Shown one piece after another: positions 41,839 to 49,493 of a stretch of DNA of 64,000 bases (positions are counted from its first letter, which is position 1; each line of letters begins with the position of its first letter). Source of the stretch: Candidatus Mediterraneibacter pullicola (lineage in GTDB: Bacteria > Bacillota > Clostridia > Lachnospirales > Lachnospiraceae); the NCBI GenBank assembly GCA_019117065.1, contig DXAK01000008.1, positions 124,001 through 188,000 on the forward strand, in the 5' to 3' direction. The translations under genes and the position numbers were made by a program. The notes below the pieces were generated by a model. The model was not told the origin of the DNA and searched no databases. It worked only from the letters and a program-made list of their open reading frames with translations.

Positions 41839-42519
41839 CTACCTGAAGTAATCCAGCTTTTTCTCGAGACGTCCCAGAAGGACAGTCAGTATTCCGTTAA
41901 AGATCAGATAGTACACTGCCGTGAAGAACAGCGGCCATATCACGCCTGCAATCCCCTGATTGCCTTTTAAAAAAGACTGACCCGCCCAGATAATCTCCTG
42001 AAGGGCAATAATGCGGGAAAGAGATGTATCCTTCACCAGTGTAATAATCTCATTGGACATTGGCGGAACGATCCTTTTGATCATCTGCAGAAGCGTAATC
42101 TTGAAAAAGATCTGGCTCCTCGTCATACCAAGCACAAGCCCTGCCTCTTCCTGACCTTTTGGCACCCCTTGGATCCCCCCTCTGTAGATCTCGGAAAAAT
42201 AGCAGGCATAATTAAAGATAAACGCCACAGAAGCCGCGAGAAACCTTCCGGTCTCCCCGCCGCCCCAGATATTATTCCCCAGCAATCCGGGAAAGAAATA
42301 AATAATCAAAAGCTGGATCATCAGAGGGGTCCCCCTGATGATCCACACAATGATCTTTGTCAAATAACTCAGCGGCTTAAACCGGGACATTGATCCAAAG
42401 GAGATAATCAATCCCAGCGGAACTGCTCCGAGAAGCGTCACAAAAAACAGCTTCAGAGTCTGCAGAAATCCCGTGTTCAGCGCCTGAAAAACAATTGGAA
42501 ACTGTTCTGAAAAGTTCAT
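41839..42519 (-). CDS. Polar amino acid ABC transporter permease
   Basis: A 226-residue inner-membrane protein of the HisM/GlnP family with about five TM helices. Typical segments: TLKLFFVTLLGAVPLGLIIS, WIIRGTPLMIQLLIIYFFPG and the ATPase-contact loop EEAGLVLGMTRSQIFFKITL. The conserved VKDTSLSRIIALQEI segment is also present. Only one permease gene is present, so it should form a homodimer. Confidence 0.94.
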   Translation of the reverse strand: MNFSEQFPIVFQALNTGFLQTLKLFFVTLLGAVPLGLIISFGSMSRFKPLSYLTKIIVWIIRGTPLMIQLLIIYFFPGLLGNNIWGGGETGRFLAASVAFIFNYACYFSEIYRGGIQGVPKGQEEAGLVLGMTRSQIFFKITLLQMIKRIVPPMSNEIITLVKDTSLSRIIALQEIIWAGQSFLKGNQGIAGVIWPLFFTAVYYLIFNGILTVLLGRLEKKLDYFR

Positions 42520-42560
42520 GTTACAACTCCGTCTGTAAATTCATCTTCTTTTTTCCGATA

Positions 42561-43376
42561 TTACTCTTGAATCAAGGCCGCCTGTACTCCATACTTCTCA
42601 GCAAGCTCCTGAATCGTCCCATCCTCATAGCATTTCGCGAAGAAATCATTCAACTCCGCTGCAATATCTGAGCCTTTACGGAATCCGACTCCGTACTCTT
42701 CACTATTTAAATGAACCGTGTATGTAAGATCAGAATAGCTTGTGCCCTCCCCGATCATGGCAGCTGCCATGAGAAGGTCGATCACCGCCGCGTCTGACGT
42801 GCCCGCAGCCACTTCCATCAGAGCATCGGCCTGCGCCGTCACCGGCGTAACGTTAAGTTCTCTTGCCTCGAGTTCTTCCTCGCCTGCACTTCCTGCCTCA
42901 GCAGCGAAACTTAAGTCAGAAAGGCTGTCCTCATCCTGATACTGGTCAGCCACGTCTGACGGCACAACTACGACCTGCGCATTTTCAAGGTATGCGTCCG
43001 TACACTCCATGGAACTGGTCACTTCCTCTGTCAAAGTCATGCCGTTCCACACACAATCGATTGTCTGTCCTTCCAGCTCAAGGATCTTATTGTCCCAGTC
43101 AATCTCCACGAACTCCACGTCCACGCCCAGCTCTTTTGCAAAGGCAGTCGCAAGCTCCGCGTCAAATCCAATCCACTCGCCGTTTTCATCCTTGTAGTCC
43201 ATGGGCTCAAAATTCGTGATGCCCACCACAAGGCTGCCTTTTTCTTTCACATAGTCCATGTCGCTTGTCTGGACGTCATCTCCGCTCGAATCAGATCCGG
43301 AGTTCGAGCCGCAGCCCGCCAGCATGGAAACCGCAAGTCCCGCACAGAGCAAAACGCTTAACACTTTTTTCTTCAT
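42561..43376 (-). CDS. Polar amino acid ABC transporter substrate-binding lipoprotein
   Basis: A 271-residue SBP family 3 protein: signal peptide, lipobox MLAGC (Cys ~22), a short Gly/Ser linker, then a two-lobed fold with LVVGITNFEPMDYKDENGEW, IGFDAELATAFAKELGVDVE and WNGMTLTEE. Related proteins bind cystine, glutamine or other polar amino acids; the ligand here is not clear. Start: ATG ending at 43376 behind GGAGGG; a longer frame runs into the promoter. A 14-bp palindrome stands directly before the ribosome site. Confidence 0.93.
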   Translation of the reverse strand: MKKKVLSVLLCAGLAVSMLAGCGSNSGSDSSGDDVQTSDMDYVKEKGSLVVGITNFEPMDYKDENGEWIGFDAELATAFAKELGVDVEFVEIDWDNKILELEGQTIDCVWNGMTLTEEVTSSMECTDAYLENAQVVVVPSDVADQYQDEDSLSDLSFAAEAGSAGEEELEARELNVTPVTAQADALMEVAAGTSDAAVIDLLMAAAMIGEGTSYSDLTYTVHLNSEEYGVGFRKGSDIAAELNDFFAKCYEDGTIQELAEKYGVQAALIQE

Positions 43377-43389
43377 AATACCCTCCATC

Positions 43390-43403
43390 GCCGGATATCC
43401 GGC
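43390..43403. promoter_or_regulatory. Perfect 14-bp palindrome in the SBP gene leader
   Basis: GCCGGATATCCGGC, four bases upstream of the GGAGGG ribosome site. It may be a repressor site or a small hairpin affecting ribosome access. Confidence 0.45.
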
Positions 43404-43457
43404 TTTACTTTTTTTCTCTACCAATGAGCCACTGTACCATAGTAAAGTTTCCACTGT

Positions 43458-43486
43458 ATTCTACCATAAGGAGCATACCCTGTCAA
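43458..43486 (-). promoter_or_regulatory. Promoter of the amino-acid ABC operon
   Basis: On the minus strand consensus TTGACA (43486-43481) and TAGAAT (43463-43458) are 17 bases apart, a strong sigma-A promoter. The leader is about 75 bases. Confidence 0.8.
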
Positions 43487-43519
43487 ATAAAAAAGAGGGC
43501 TGCAAAACGCATCTCGCTC

Positions 43520-44290
43520 CTAAGCGTGACTCCGCCGGTGCTGTCTTTTCCATTTTTCCAACATGCCCGGATCAACTTCCTCTGGCATATTTTTCTTCAC
43601 CTCGTCGATCTCACGGCGCATCTGAGCGTTGATTTCCATATACTCTTCGTTCTTCGTGATAAGAATATGGTATTCCTCCAGCGACATATACCGATAAGAC
43701 GCGTAAAGATACGGCTTGATAAGCGTCTTGTCGCCGCACATCTGATAAGCCCTGTCATACATGCGCGCTGACTCCTGATAAAGGAAAAGCCGTCCATACG
43801 CAGCCCCCAGCCCGGCATAGATTCTGCCGTAAAACTTGTCGTCTACTGTCTCGTCCTTCTCATCGTTTAGGATCGCCTGATACACAAGAATCGCCTCTTC
43901 CAATTCCCCACTTTCCAGAAGATTATCACCCTTGAATTTCTGGCGTTCTACATCCTTCTGATTCTTCAGATGCTCCAGCACGTTCTGGATGCGGATCATC
44001 TCCGGCTCCCGGTAGATCTTAGAAGCTTTTAGAATCGTCAGAACAAACTTTTCCACAGAGCCCCGCAGACGAAGCATATCCCTCAGTTCCGACGCAAGGG
44101 CTTCCATCCCCAGTTCCTCGTCAAGCCAGTCGCAGAGCTGCTCGTTCATGATCGTATAATCGATCAGATAGAGGTTATTGCACAGGTAATAACACAGCTC
44201 CTCAATGGTAAAGATCCTGCTGTGTATTCTTGTAATCTCATAAGGATGTGCCGCATGTCTGTCATGACAAAGAATTAAATTTCCCATCAT
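43520..44290 (-). CDS. TPR-like helical protein of the DUF5716/DUF5717 operon
   Basis: A 256-residue soluble helical protein. The N-terminal ~60 residues (IFTIEELCYYLCNNLYLID, CDWLDEELGMEALASELRD) form a conserved-looking helical cap. The second half has tetratricopeptide-type repeats (GDNLLESGELEEAILVYQAI, YAGLGAAYGRLFLYQESARM), and the C-terminus is basic. No enzyme motif is visible; it is presumably a binding partner of the two upstream gene products. Start: ATG ending at 44290 after AGGAGG, overlapping the DUF5716 gene by 29 bp, so translation is coupled. I do not know a named family for it. Confidence 0.8.
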   Translation of the reverse strand: MMGNLILCHDRHAAHPYEITRIHSRIFTIEELCYYLCNNLYLIDYTIMNEQLCDWLDEELGMEALASELRDMLRLRGSVEKFVLTILKASKIYREPEMIRIQNVLEHLKNQKDVERQKFKGDNLLESGELEEAILVYQAILNDEKDETVDDKFYGRIYAGLGAAYGRLFLYQESARMYDRAYQMCGDKTLIKPYLYASYRYMSLEEYHILITKNEEYMEINAQMRREIDEVKKNMPEEVDPGMLEKWKRQHRRSHA

Positions 44291-45545
44291 TGCCTCCTAA
44301 GTGTATGATCTTCTCCTCATGGAAATCCGTGGAGGGGAAGAAATCTCCAAATCCCGCGTCCCGCACTGTGATCTTACATGTCTTTTCGTCGAGGAACAAC
44401 GTCTCGATCTGAAGCCGCATGGAATATTCCGCACGCTTGGGAAATTTTTCCAGAGAGATCTTCTCTGTCTTTACATTTCCCTGAATCAGTGATTCAATGT
44501 GAAATTCAACGTCTTTAACACCCTCCATAAGAACTTCCCACTGGTTGTTAGATTCGTACCAGTGCGCTCCCCACGACACGATCGGATACCACATCTCCTG
44601 CCCGTCGACGCGCATGTTGACCGTAATCTGATCTGTCAGCTTGTCCTCTGAGAGATAAACTGGATTCTCAATGTGCATATAGAGCTTTCTGTAAGCAGTA
44701 TAACAAGCGCCCTTGCTGTATAAGTTGTTTCCGACAAAGGCGCGCCGACCGTTGCACAGCACACGCAGGGCTTTCGGATACCATTGGTTCTCAAATCCTT
44801 CTCCCGTGAGAAATACCGAGGATACAATGCGCTTATCGAACACACTCTCAATGAATTTACAAAACATAGCATCCGCTTCTTTTGCCTTGTCTTCGTTAAG
44901 CACCGGGTAAACCATTGCCAGTTCCCTCATATGGGCGCTGGCAACCTCATCCACCGTCACGAAAGTGGCCTTTCCGCCGCCTAGTCCCGGGCGGAGCCGC
45001 CGGAGCATATACGCCTTGATCTCATTTCTGTCACAACAGAATAACGCCGCGTCGTACTGCCACAGTTCCTTGGGCTGATAGAACAAGTAGTTACAGAAGC
45101 TCTCTTTATAATCTTGTATAAAAATGTGCCTCTTATCAATATTCATGCGCACCGCAATTCCCCGAAGCAGCTGTGCCAGTTCTTCCGTCAATACAGGAAC
45201 CGTAAACACGATCCCCTCGATCTCAGGAAATGACTGTAAGGACATCTGGATAAACTGGGACAAAAGCCATACTGCATCGTACGTTTCTTCCCCAAACTCG
45301 ATTTTGTCTCCTGCAAGGCTTTTGCTCAGAAGCCTTGTAACCGTGAATCCTTCTTTGATCGTGACAAGACGTTTCGCCTCTTTTCCGTATGCCCATGTAT
45401 CCCTCAGTTTTCCAATGATCAGCGGGATCTGATAATTGTCCGTATCCACTTCAAGTGTGTCCGGCTCAAGCTGCTGCTCATTGTAGAAACTGATTTGACA
45501 TGTCTTTTCATTTATTTCATAACCTATGATACTGCCTTGTCCCAT
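44262..45545 (-). CDS. DUF5716-like protein, possibly actin/Hsp70 (ASKHA)-fold
   Basis: A 427-residue soluble protein. The start GSIIGYEINEKTCQISFYNE resembles the phosphate-1 loop strand pair of actin/Hsp70 ATPases but without the usual Asp-Leu-Gly-Thr. A later segment VFLTGEGFENQWYPK followed by FVGNNLYSKGACYTAYRKL is like the adenosine motif and NLY(A/S)KGA stretch of DnaK-like proteins. A beta-rich C-terminal third (residues ~300-427) could play the part of a substrate-binding domain. The nucleotide-binding residues are not clearly conserved, so it may be a pseudo-ATPase. The DUF5716 name is from memory. It lies between the giant DUF5717-like gene (15-bp gap) and the TPR gene. Confidence 0.75.
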   Translation of the reverse strand: MGQGSIIGYEINEKTCQISFYNEQQLEPDTLEVDTDNYQIPLIIGKLRDTWAYGKEAKRLVTIKEGFTVTRLLSKSLAGDKIEFGEETYDAVWLLSQFIQMSLQSFPEIEGIVFTVPVLTEELAQLLRGIAVRMNIDKRHIFIQDYKESFCNYLFYQPKELWQYDAALFCCDRNEIKAYMLRRLRPGLGGGKATFVTVDEVASAHMRELAMVYPVLNEDKAKEADAMFCKFIESVFDKRIVSSVFLTGEGFENQWYPKALRVLCNGRRAFVGNNLYSKGACYTAYRKLYMHIENPVYLSEDKLTDQITVNMRVDGQEMWYPIVSWGAHWYESNNQWEVLMEGVKDVEFHIESLIQGNVKTEKISLEKFPKRAEYSMRLQIETLFLDEKTCKITVRDAGFGDFFPSTDFHEEKIIHLGGNDGKFNSLS

Positions 45546-45560
45546 GGAAAGACACCCTCC

Positions 45561-48500
45561 TTATTCCTGCGTGAACATATAGGACGCCACCGCATCCTCC
45601 AGCGCATAGTCCCGCATCTTCTGCCTGCGTTTTTTCTCGCTTCCCTCTTTTAAAATATCATTCAGCCTGCCGTATCTGCCCTGCTCGCCGCTTTCTGTCT
45701 CCCGCACGCAGGTCTCCTTGTCGCTGCGATATGAGTTGCCGTCAATGGTCTCTTTAAAGTAATATTTCAGCTTTTCGTTGGCAAAGAGCACGAATTTTTT
45801 CACATAGATATTCTCGTACATCGGCGTCAGTACTTCGGTCGAGTAGTCTGCCTGTTCCTTACTGCCCTTCTGAAGCTGGTAGTAGAGCATGACTTTGCTG
45901 CCCTTCTGCCCTTTGTACTCGATCAGCGTCTTATCCCAGAGCTGGAGCTCGATCAGCCATTCTTTCTCATAAGAGAGAAAGAACGGGAAATAAATCTGCC
46001 TGCCGCACAGCTCCTGAAGGAATTTTTTCAGCGTCTTGCGCGTCTGCGCGTTGTATTCCCTGTCCGAATAATACTTTAGCACCGCAATCTTACAGATATC
46101 GATGGTTTCCTCACCCTTTTCGTATTCCCGGCAAATGATATCAATCACACTGCGCGTGATCCTTCTCTCCTCCACCACATACTCTCTTGACACATAGGCA
46201 AGATACGCTTGCTGGAGACGGAAGTACGCACCCTCCGCATAATACTGCTCAAAGACCTGCGCCTCTTGGAACAGCTCTTCTGAAAAGAGCATCTGTGTGA
46301 GGATTCTTTCTGCCAGCTTGTGGGTGTGCACCTCATAGTCTCTCGCTTCTCTCCAGAGATACTTCATATCCGAAGTAGCCCCGCAGTAATAGTTTGCCAG
46401 ATACGTCAAGATTACCTTGTCATACTGCTGCTTTTTAAACAACTCAAAGCATACATATGTCAGAAAATCATCATTCTCATAATTATTTTCACGGATCGTC
46501 CTACTGCACAGTCCCAGCATCTCTTCTTCCGTATAATTTTCAACGCCCCTGTTATGGACTGTCTCCAAAGTAATCTCTTCTGTTTCTTCCTCTTCCCGGT
46601 TGCGGCGCAGGCCATTAATATATTTCCTGCACATATCCATATAGCGCAGCTCGTAGAAAAGGCGCTTGCTCTCATAAGGAATGGAATCCGTATAATGCCG
46701 TCCGTCACGCGCCTCCCACACAAGCCGGTCCGTCTTAGCGTACAAAAATACGCGTGCTCCGTGCTCCATATAGGCCGCCTTCTGGGTAATCGTTCCATCC
46801 TCTGCGATCACATGGATATACTTCATATTCGGAACCTTTGTCGTGATCCAATAAGCGTGGCACACGTCATAGAGCGCTTTCACCCGTTCCGGATTCATAG
46901 CGCTCTCCGTCACAAAGCGCTTATACACAATACGGAGCTGTTCATCTACATTTCTCCGGTCAAGCTGGTTCCATGCAAACGCCTCCATCTCGTCCCTATA
47001 ATGGGCATAGATCTCGCTGGCCTCATCTTCGTAAGTGATCAGGTTCGCATACAGAAACGCACATTTCCGATAGTCCAGAGAATTTCCATGCATAAAATAC
47101 AGATACACAGACCGTGGCAGCGCCTTGTGAAACTGCTCCGGCTTAATGGCAGCCATGTAATACTCGTAGAGCTGGGCGATCTTAAGTTCTGACTCTACCG
47201 CCTTTTCATACCATTTAAAATATATGTGGTCAATACAGTTCCCCTTAATAAGAAGCGTACATATGGACGTTAGTATCATTGACTCATTGTACATCTTATA
47301 GGAAAGGACAAGAACATTATAAAGATGCTTGTCATATGTCTTGATCTGACTTGCCAAGTTTGCTGTATATAGAGCCAGCTCCCGTGTCATAAGTTTATGT
47401 TTTACCGCAAAGAGCAGGACCCTCACCTCAAACTCTCCTAGTTTCTTCAAAGAAGAGCTTTTATCCCGGAAACATTTAAATGCCTGAAAATAAAACCAAA
47501 CGCTGTGGGACTTGTCCTCATAAAACTGTTTCTCCAGCACCCGCAGCCTTTCGCTGTATATTTTATACTCGGAGTCCACCTCCACCAGCATGCAGAGTAC
47601 TTTCCAGTTATCTGGATGCTTCATAAACGTCTTTGACAGTTCCTCTGCAACCTTGCGCTGTCCGATGGTATCACTTGATAAAAACGTCGTCAGATATAGA
47701 TAGTAGGAACTAAGTTCCACATCCTTTCCGATCGCAAACCGGTTATAATTATAGGATTCAAGAAGCCATTTTGCCTCGTCCATGCGGTTTCCGATCAGGC
47801 AGATATGTGCGTGGAACAGCAGGTAAAACTCGTTGGACGGATCCATATCCCTTAGGTGGCTGATCCTTCGGACTGCTTCCTCTACCCAGTCGGCAAGCTC
47901 CATCTTCCCACTCTCATATTTCAGATAGTTGCGGATGATACCTGTGAACTCTCTGTCATTGGCACGCCAGTCCTCATCTCTTTTGATATCCTTCTCGACC
48001 ACGATCTCATACGTCAGAGTCTCGTAAGGCGACTCCATGATGACACGGCCAAAATTGCTCCCTTCATGAAGCTTGCTTACGTCAAGAAAATACTCAAGAC
48101 GGTAGGAATTTCCAATAAATTCCTCGGTGGTCACTCTTGTGTGCTCCACCATAAGAAAGTCGCCTTCCGTGCGCACGTCGATCTCCAGATAACCCCATGT
48201 ATTTTTCTTGATAGTAAACGTCTCCTTGCGGGCCTCCTCCAGAGAGATGAACGCGCGGCTCTCCTCCTCCAGCGTCAGAAAGATCTTCTCTTTCTGCTTA
48301 CAGCCCACCAGAAACTCTTCCAGCGCCTGCTGATCCAGTTCCCACCGGCGCATATTGTCATAGAGTGCTTGAATCCGTTTATCCTCATACTTTAAGATCT
48401 CATAAAAATCTCTAGATCTGAACAGCCTGACAGCCTCAGCTGCATCGCGGAAAGAAAGCTTTTTAAAGTCGTCAAGGCTCTGAATCTTTCCATAACTTGT

Positions 48501-48854
48501 CATTACATACGGCTTCTCGATAATCGCCGTAAATGCCACGTCGTATTCACCGCCGTTGCAGACAATGGTAAACTTACCGTGTTCTACATGTCCCGGAAGC
48601 AAGCCGGTCCCATCATATGTATAGTAAATATTTACCGGGTTTCCGTCAAACCCCTGCTCATCACAGCGAATACGGTAAGAAGAGGGATATACAAGACCCC
48701 TTATGGTCCCCTCCCCCTGATTCTTAAGTGAAAAGCTTCCTCTATATTTTTCTCCCTCTCCCACGCGCATGATAATCCGCGTCTCCGGAAAGATGATCTC
48801 CGGCTGGGGAATATGAAAATCTCCTTTGGCAAAACGTTTGATCTTATTCTTCAA
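45561..48854 (-). CDS. Giant DUF5717-like protein: Ig-like domains plus TPR-type helical solenoid
   Basis: A ~1,097-residue protein without signal peptide or TM helix. Residues ~15-110 and ~200-310 look like two Ig-like beta sandwiches (GSFSLKNQGEGTIRGLVYPS; RVIMESPYETLTYEIVVEKD). From ~320 to the end it is a long helical-repeat solenoid (LHFLFHAHICLIGNRMDEAK-like repeats) rich in Tyr, Glu and Arg. Start uncertain: TTG ending at 48854 has AGGTG six bases upstream and yields MKNKIKRFAKG; GTG at 48863 is the alternative. It is the first gene of a three-gene operon with DUF5716 and a TPR protein. I recall this pair as conserved in Lachnospiraceae; no function is known to me. Confidence 0.8.
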   Translation of the reverse strand: MKNKIKRFAKGDFHIPQPEIIFPETRIIMRVGEGEKYRGSFSLKNQGEGTIRGLVYPSSYRIRCDEQGFDGNPVNIYYTYDGTGLLPGHVEHGKFTIVCNGGEYDVAFTAIIEKPYVMTSYGKIQSLDDFKKLSFRDAAEAVRLFRSRDFYEILKYEDKRIQALYDNMRRWELDQQALEEFLVGCKQKEKIFLTLEEESRAFISLEEARKETFTIKKNTWGYLEIDVRTEGDFLMVEHTRVTTEEFIGNSYRLEYFLDVSKLHEGSNFGRVIMESPYETLTYEIVVEKDIKRDEDWRANDREFTGIIRNYLKYESGKMELADWVEEAVRRISHLRDMDPSNEFYLLFHAHICLIGNRMDEAKWLLESYNYNRFAIGKDVELSSYYLYLTTFLSSDTIGQRKVAEELSKTFMKHPDNWKVLCMLVEVDSEYKIYSERLRVLEKQFYEDKSHSVWFYFQAFKCFRDKSSSLKKLGEFEVRVLLFAVKHKLMTRELALYTANLASQIKTYDKHLYNVLVLSYKMYNESMILTSICTLLIKGNCIDHIYFKWYEKAVESELKIAQLYEYYMAAIKPEQFHKALPRSVYLYFMHGNSLDYRKCAFLYANLITYEDEASEIYAHYRDEMEAFAWNQLDRRNVDEQLRIVYKRFVTESAMNPERVKALYDVCHAYWITTKVPNMKYIHVIAEDGTITQKAAYMEHGARVFLYAKTDRLVWEARDGRHYTDSIPYESKRLFYELRYMDMCRKYINGLRRNREEEETEEITLETVHNRGVENYTEEEMLGLCSRTIRENNYENDDFLTYVCFELFKKQQYDKVILTYLANYYCGATSDMKYLWREARDYEVHTHKLAERILTQMLFSEELFQEAQVFEQYYAEGAYFRLQQAYLAYVSREYVVEERRITRSVIDIICREYEKGEETIDICKIAVLKYYSDREYNAQTRKTLKKFLQELCGRQIYFPFFLSYEKEWLIELQLWDKTLIEYKGQKGSKVMLYYQLQKGSKEQADYSTEVLTPMYENIYVKKFVLFANEKLKYYFKETIDGNSYRSDKETCVRETESGEQGRYGRLNDILKEGSEKKRRQKMRDYALEDAVASYMFTQE

Positions 48855-48902
48855 AACTGTCACCTACTCATAATTCTTCTCCGCCCAACGGGCAGCACAG
48901 AA

Positions 48903-48922
48903 CAGACCGCATTTGCGGTCTG
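48903..48922. promoter_or_regulatory. Leader hairpin of the DUF5717 operon
   Basis: CAGACCGCA and TGCGGTCTG are perfect complements around two bases. On the minus strand they lie in the 5' leader between the promoter and the start codon. No T run follows directly, so it is probably not a full terminator. Confidence 0.55.
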
Positions 48923-48941
48923 AATTACGCTATACGCAATT

Positions 48942-48971
48942 ATTATATCATCGTTCGACAGTATCTTGCAA
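48942..48971 (-). promoter_or_regulatory. Promoter of the DUF5717-DUF5716-TPR operon
   Basis: On the minus strand TTGCAA is followed after 18 bases by TATAAT (48947-48942). The start near 48935 gives a ~75-base leader containing the hairpin. Confidence 0.6.
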
Positions 48972-49016
48972 TGGGAGATTAAAAGATTTTGCGCATCATT
49001 GTATACATGTATGCAT

Positions 49017-49457
49017 TTAGTTTTCTTTTACCATCTGCACGTAATCTAACACTTTATATCCCAGTTTTTTATAAAGAGCAACCGCCCTCGTATTATCTTC
49101 TTCCACTTCCAGCCTCAGACGGGTTACATTCTCCCCTTTGTGATCTTCAATATAGGCAAAAAATTCTCTTCCAAGCCCTTTTGAACGGAACGGTTCCCTG
49201 ATATAGATCTCTTCAATCCACAAGACAAAACCTCCCGCCTCCTGTGAAAATGTTTTGGCAGTCAAACCGTATCCGGCGATCTCTCCCTTATGTTCAAAGA
49301 GGAAAAGTTCTGCATAAGCATCTGAATGCAGCGCCTCATCCACAGTTTTCTCAATATAAGATCTCGGAACCGGACTGAGCACCGCGTCTGAGTGATAGAA
49401 TTCCTCCGCCATGCTAATATAAAGTTCTCTATCGTCCGCTGTTAATTTTCGTATCAT
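49017..49457 (-). CDS. GNAT-family N-acetyltransferase
   Basis: A 146-residue acetyltransferase. The acetyl-CoA loop is EPFRSKGLGREFFAYIEDH (R/Q-x-x-G-x-G/A pattern), preceded by the strand WIEEIYIRE and followed by LRLEVEEDNTRAVALYKKLGY, the usual motif B. Substrate unknown; RimI-like or small-molecule acetylation are both possible. Start: ATG ending at 49457, nine bases after AAGGAG. It lies 36 bp behind the transglutaminase gene. Confidence 0.9.
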   Translation of the reverse strand: MIRKLTADDRELYISMAEEFYHSDAVLSPVPRSYIEKTVDEALHSDAYAELFLFEHKGEIAGYGLTAKTFSQEAGGFVLWIEEIYIREPFRSKGLGREFFAYIEDHKGENVTRLRLEVEEDNTRAVALYKKLGYKVLDYVQMVKEN

Positions 49458-49493
49458 TGAAATATTCTCCTTTTTGTACATCTTTATTTTTTC

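Noticed and set aside
46320..47192. 290-codon plus-strand frame within the DUF5717-like gene
   Set aside because: It is antisense to a long coherent reading frame, with no start signal and no recognisable domain.
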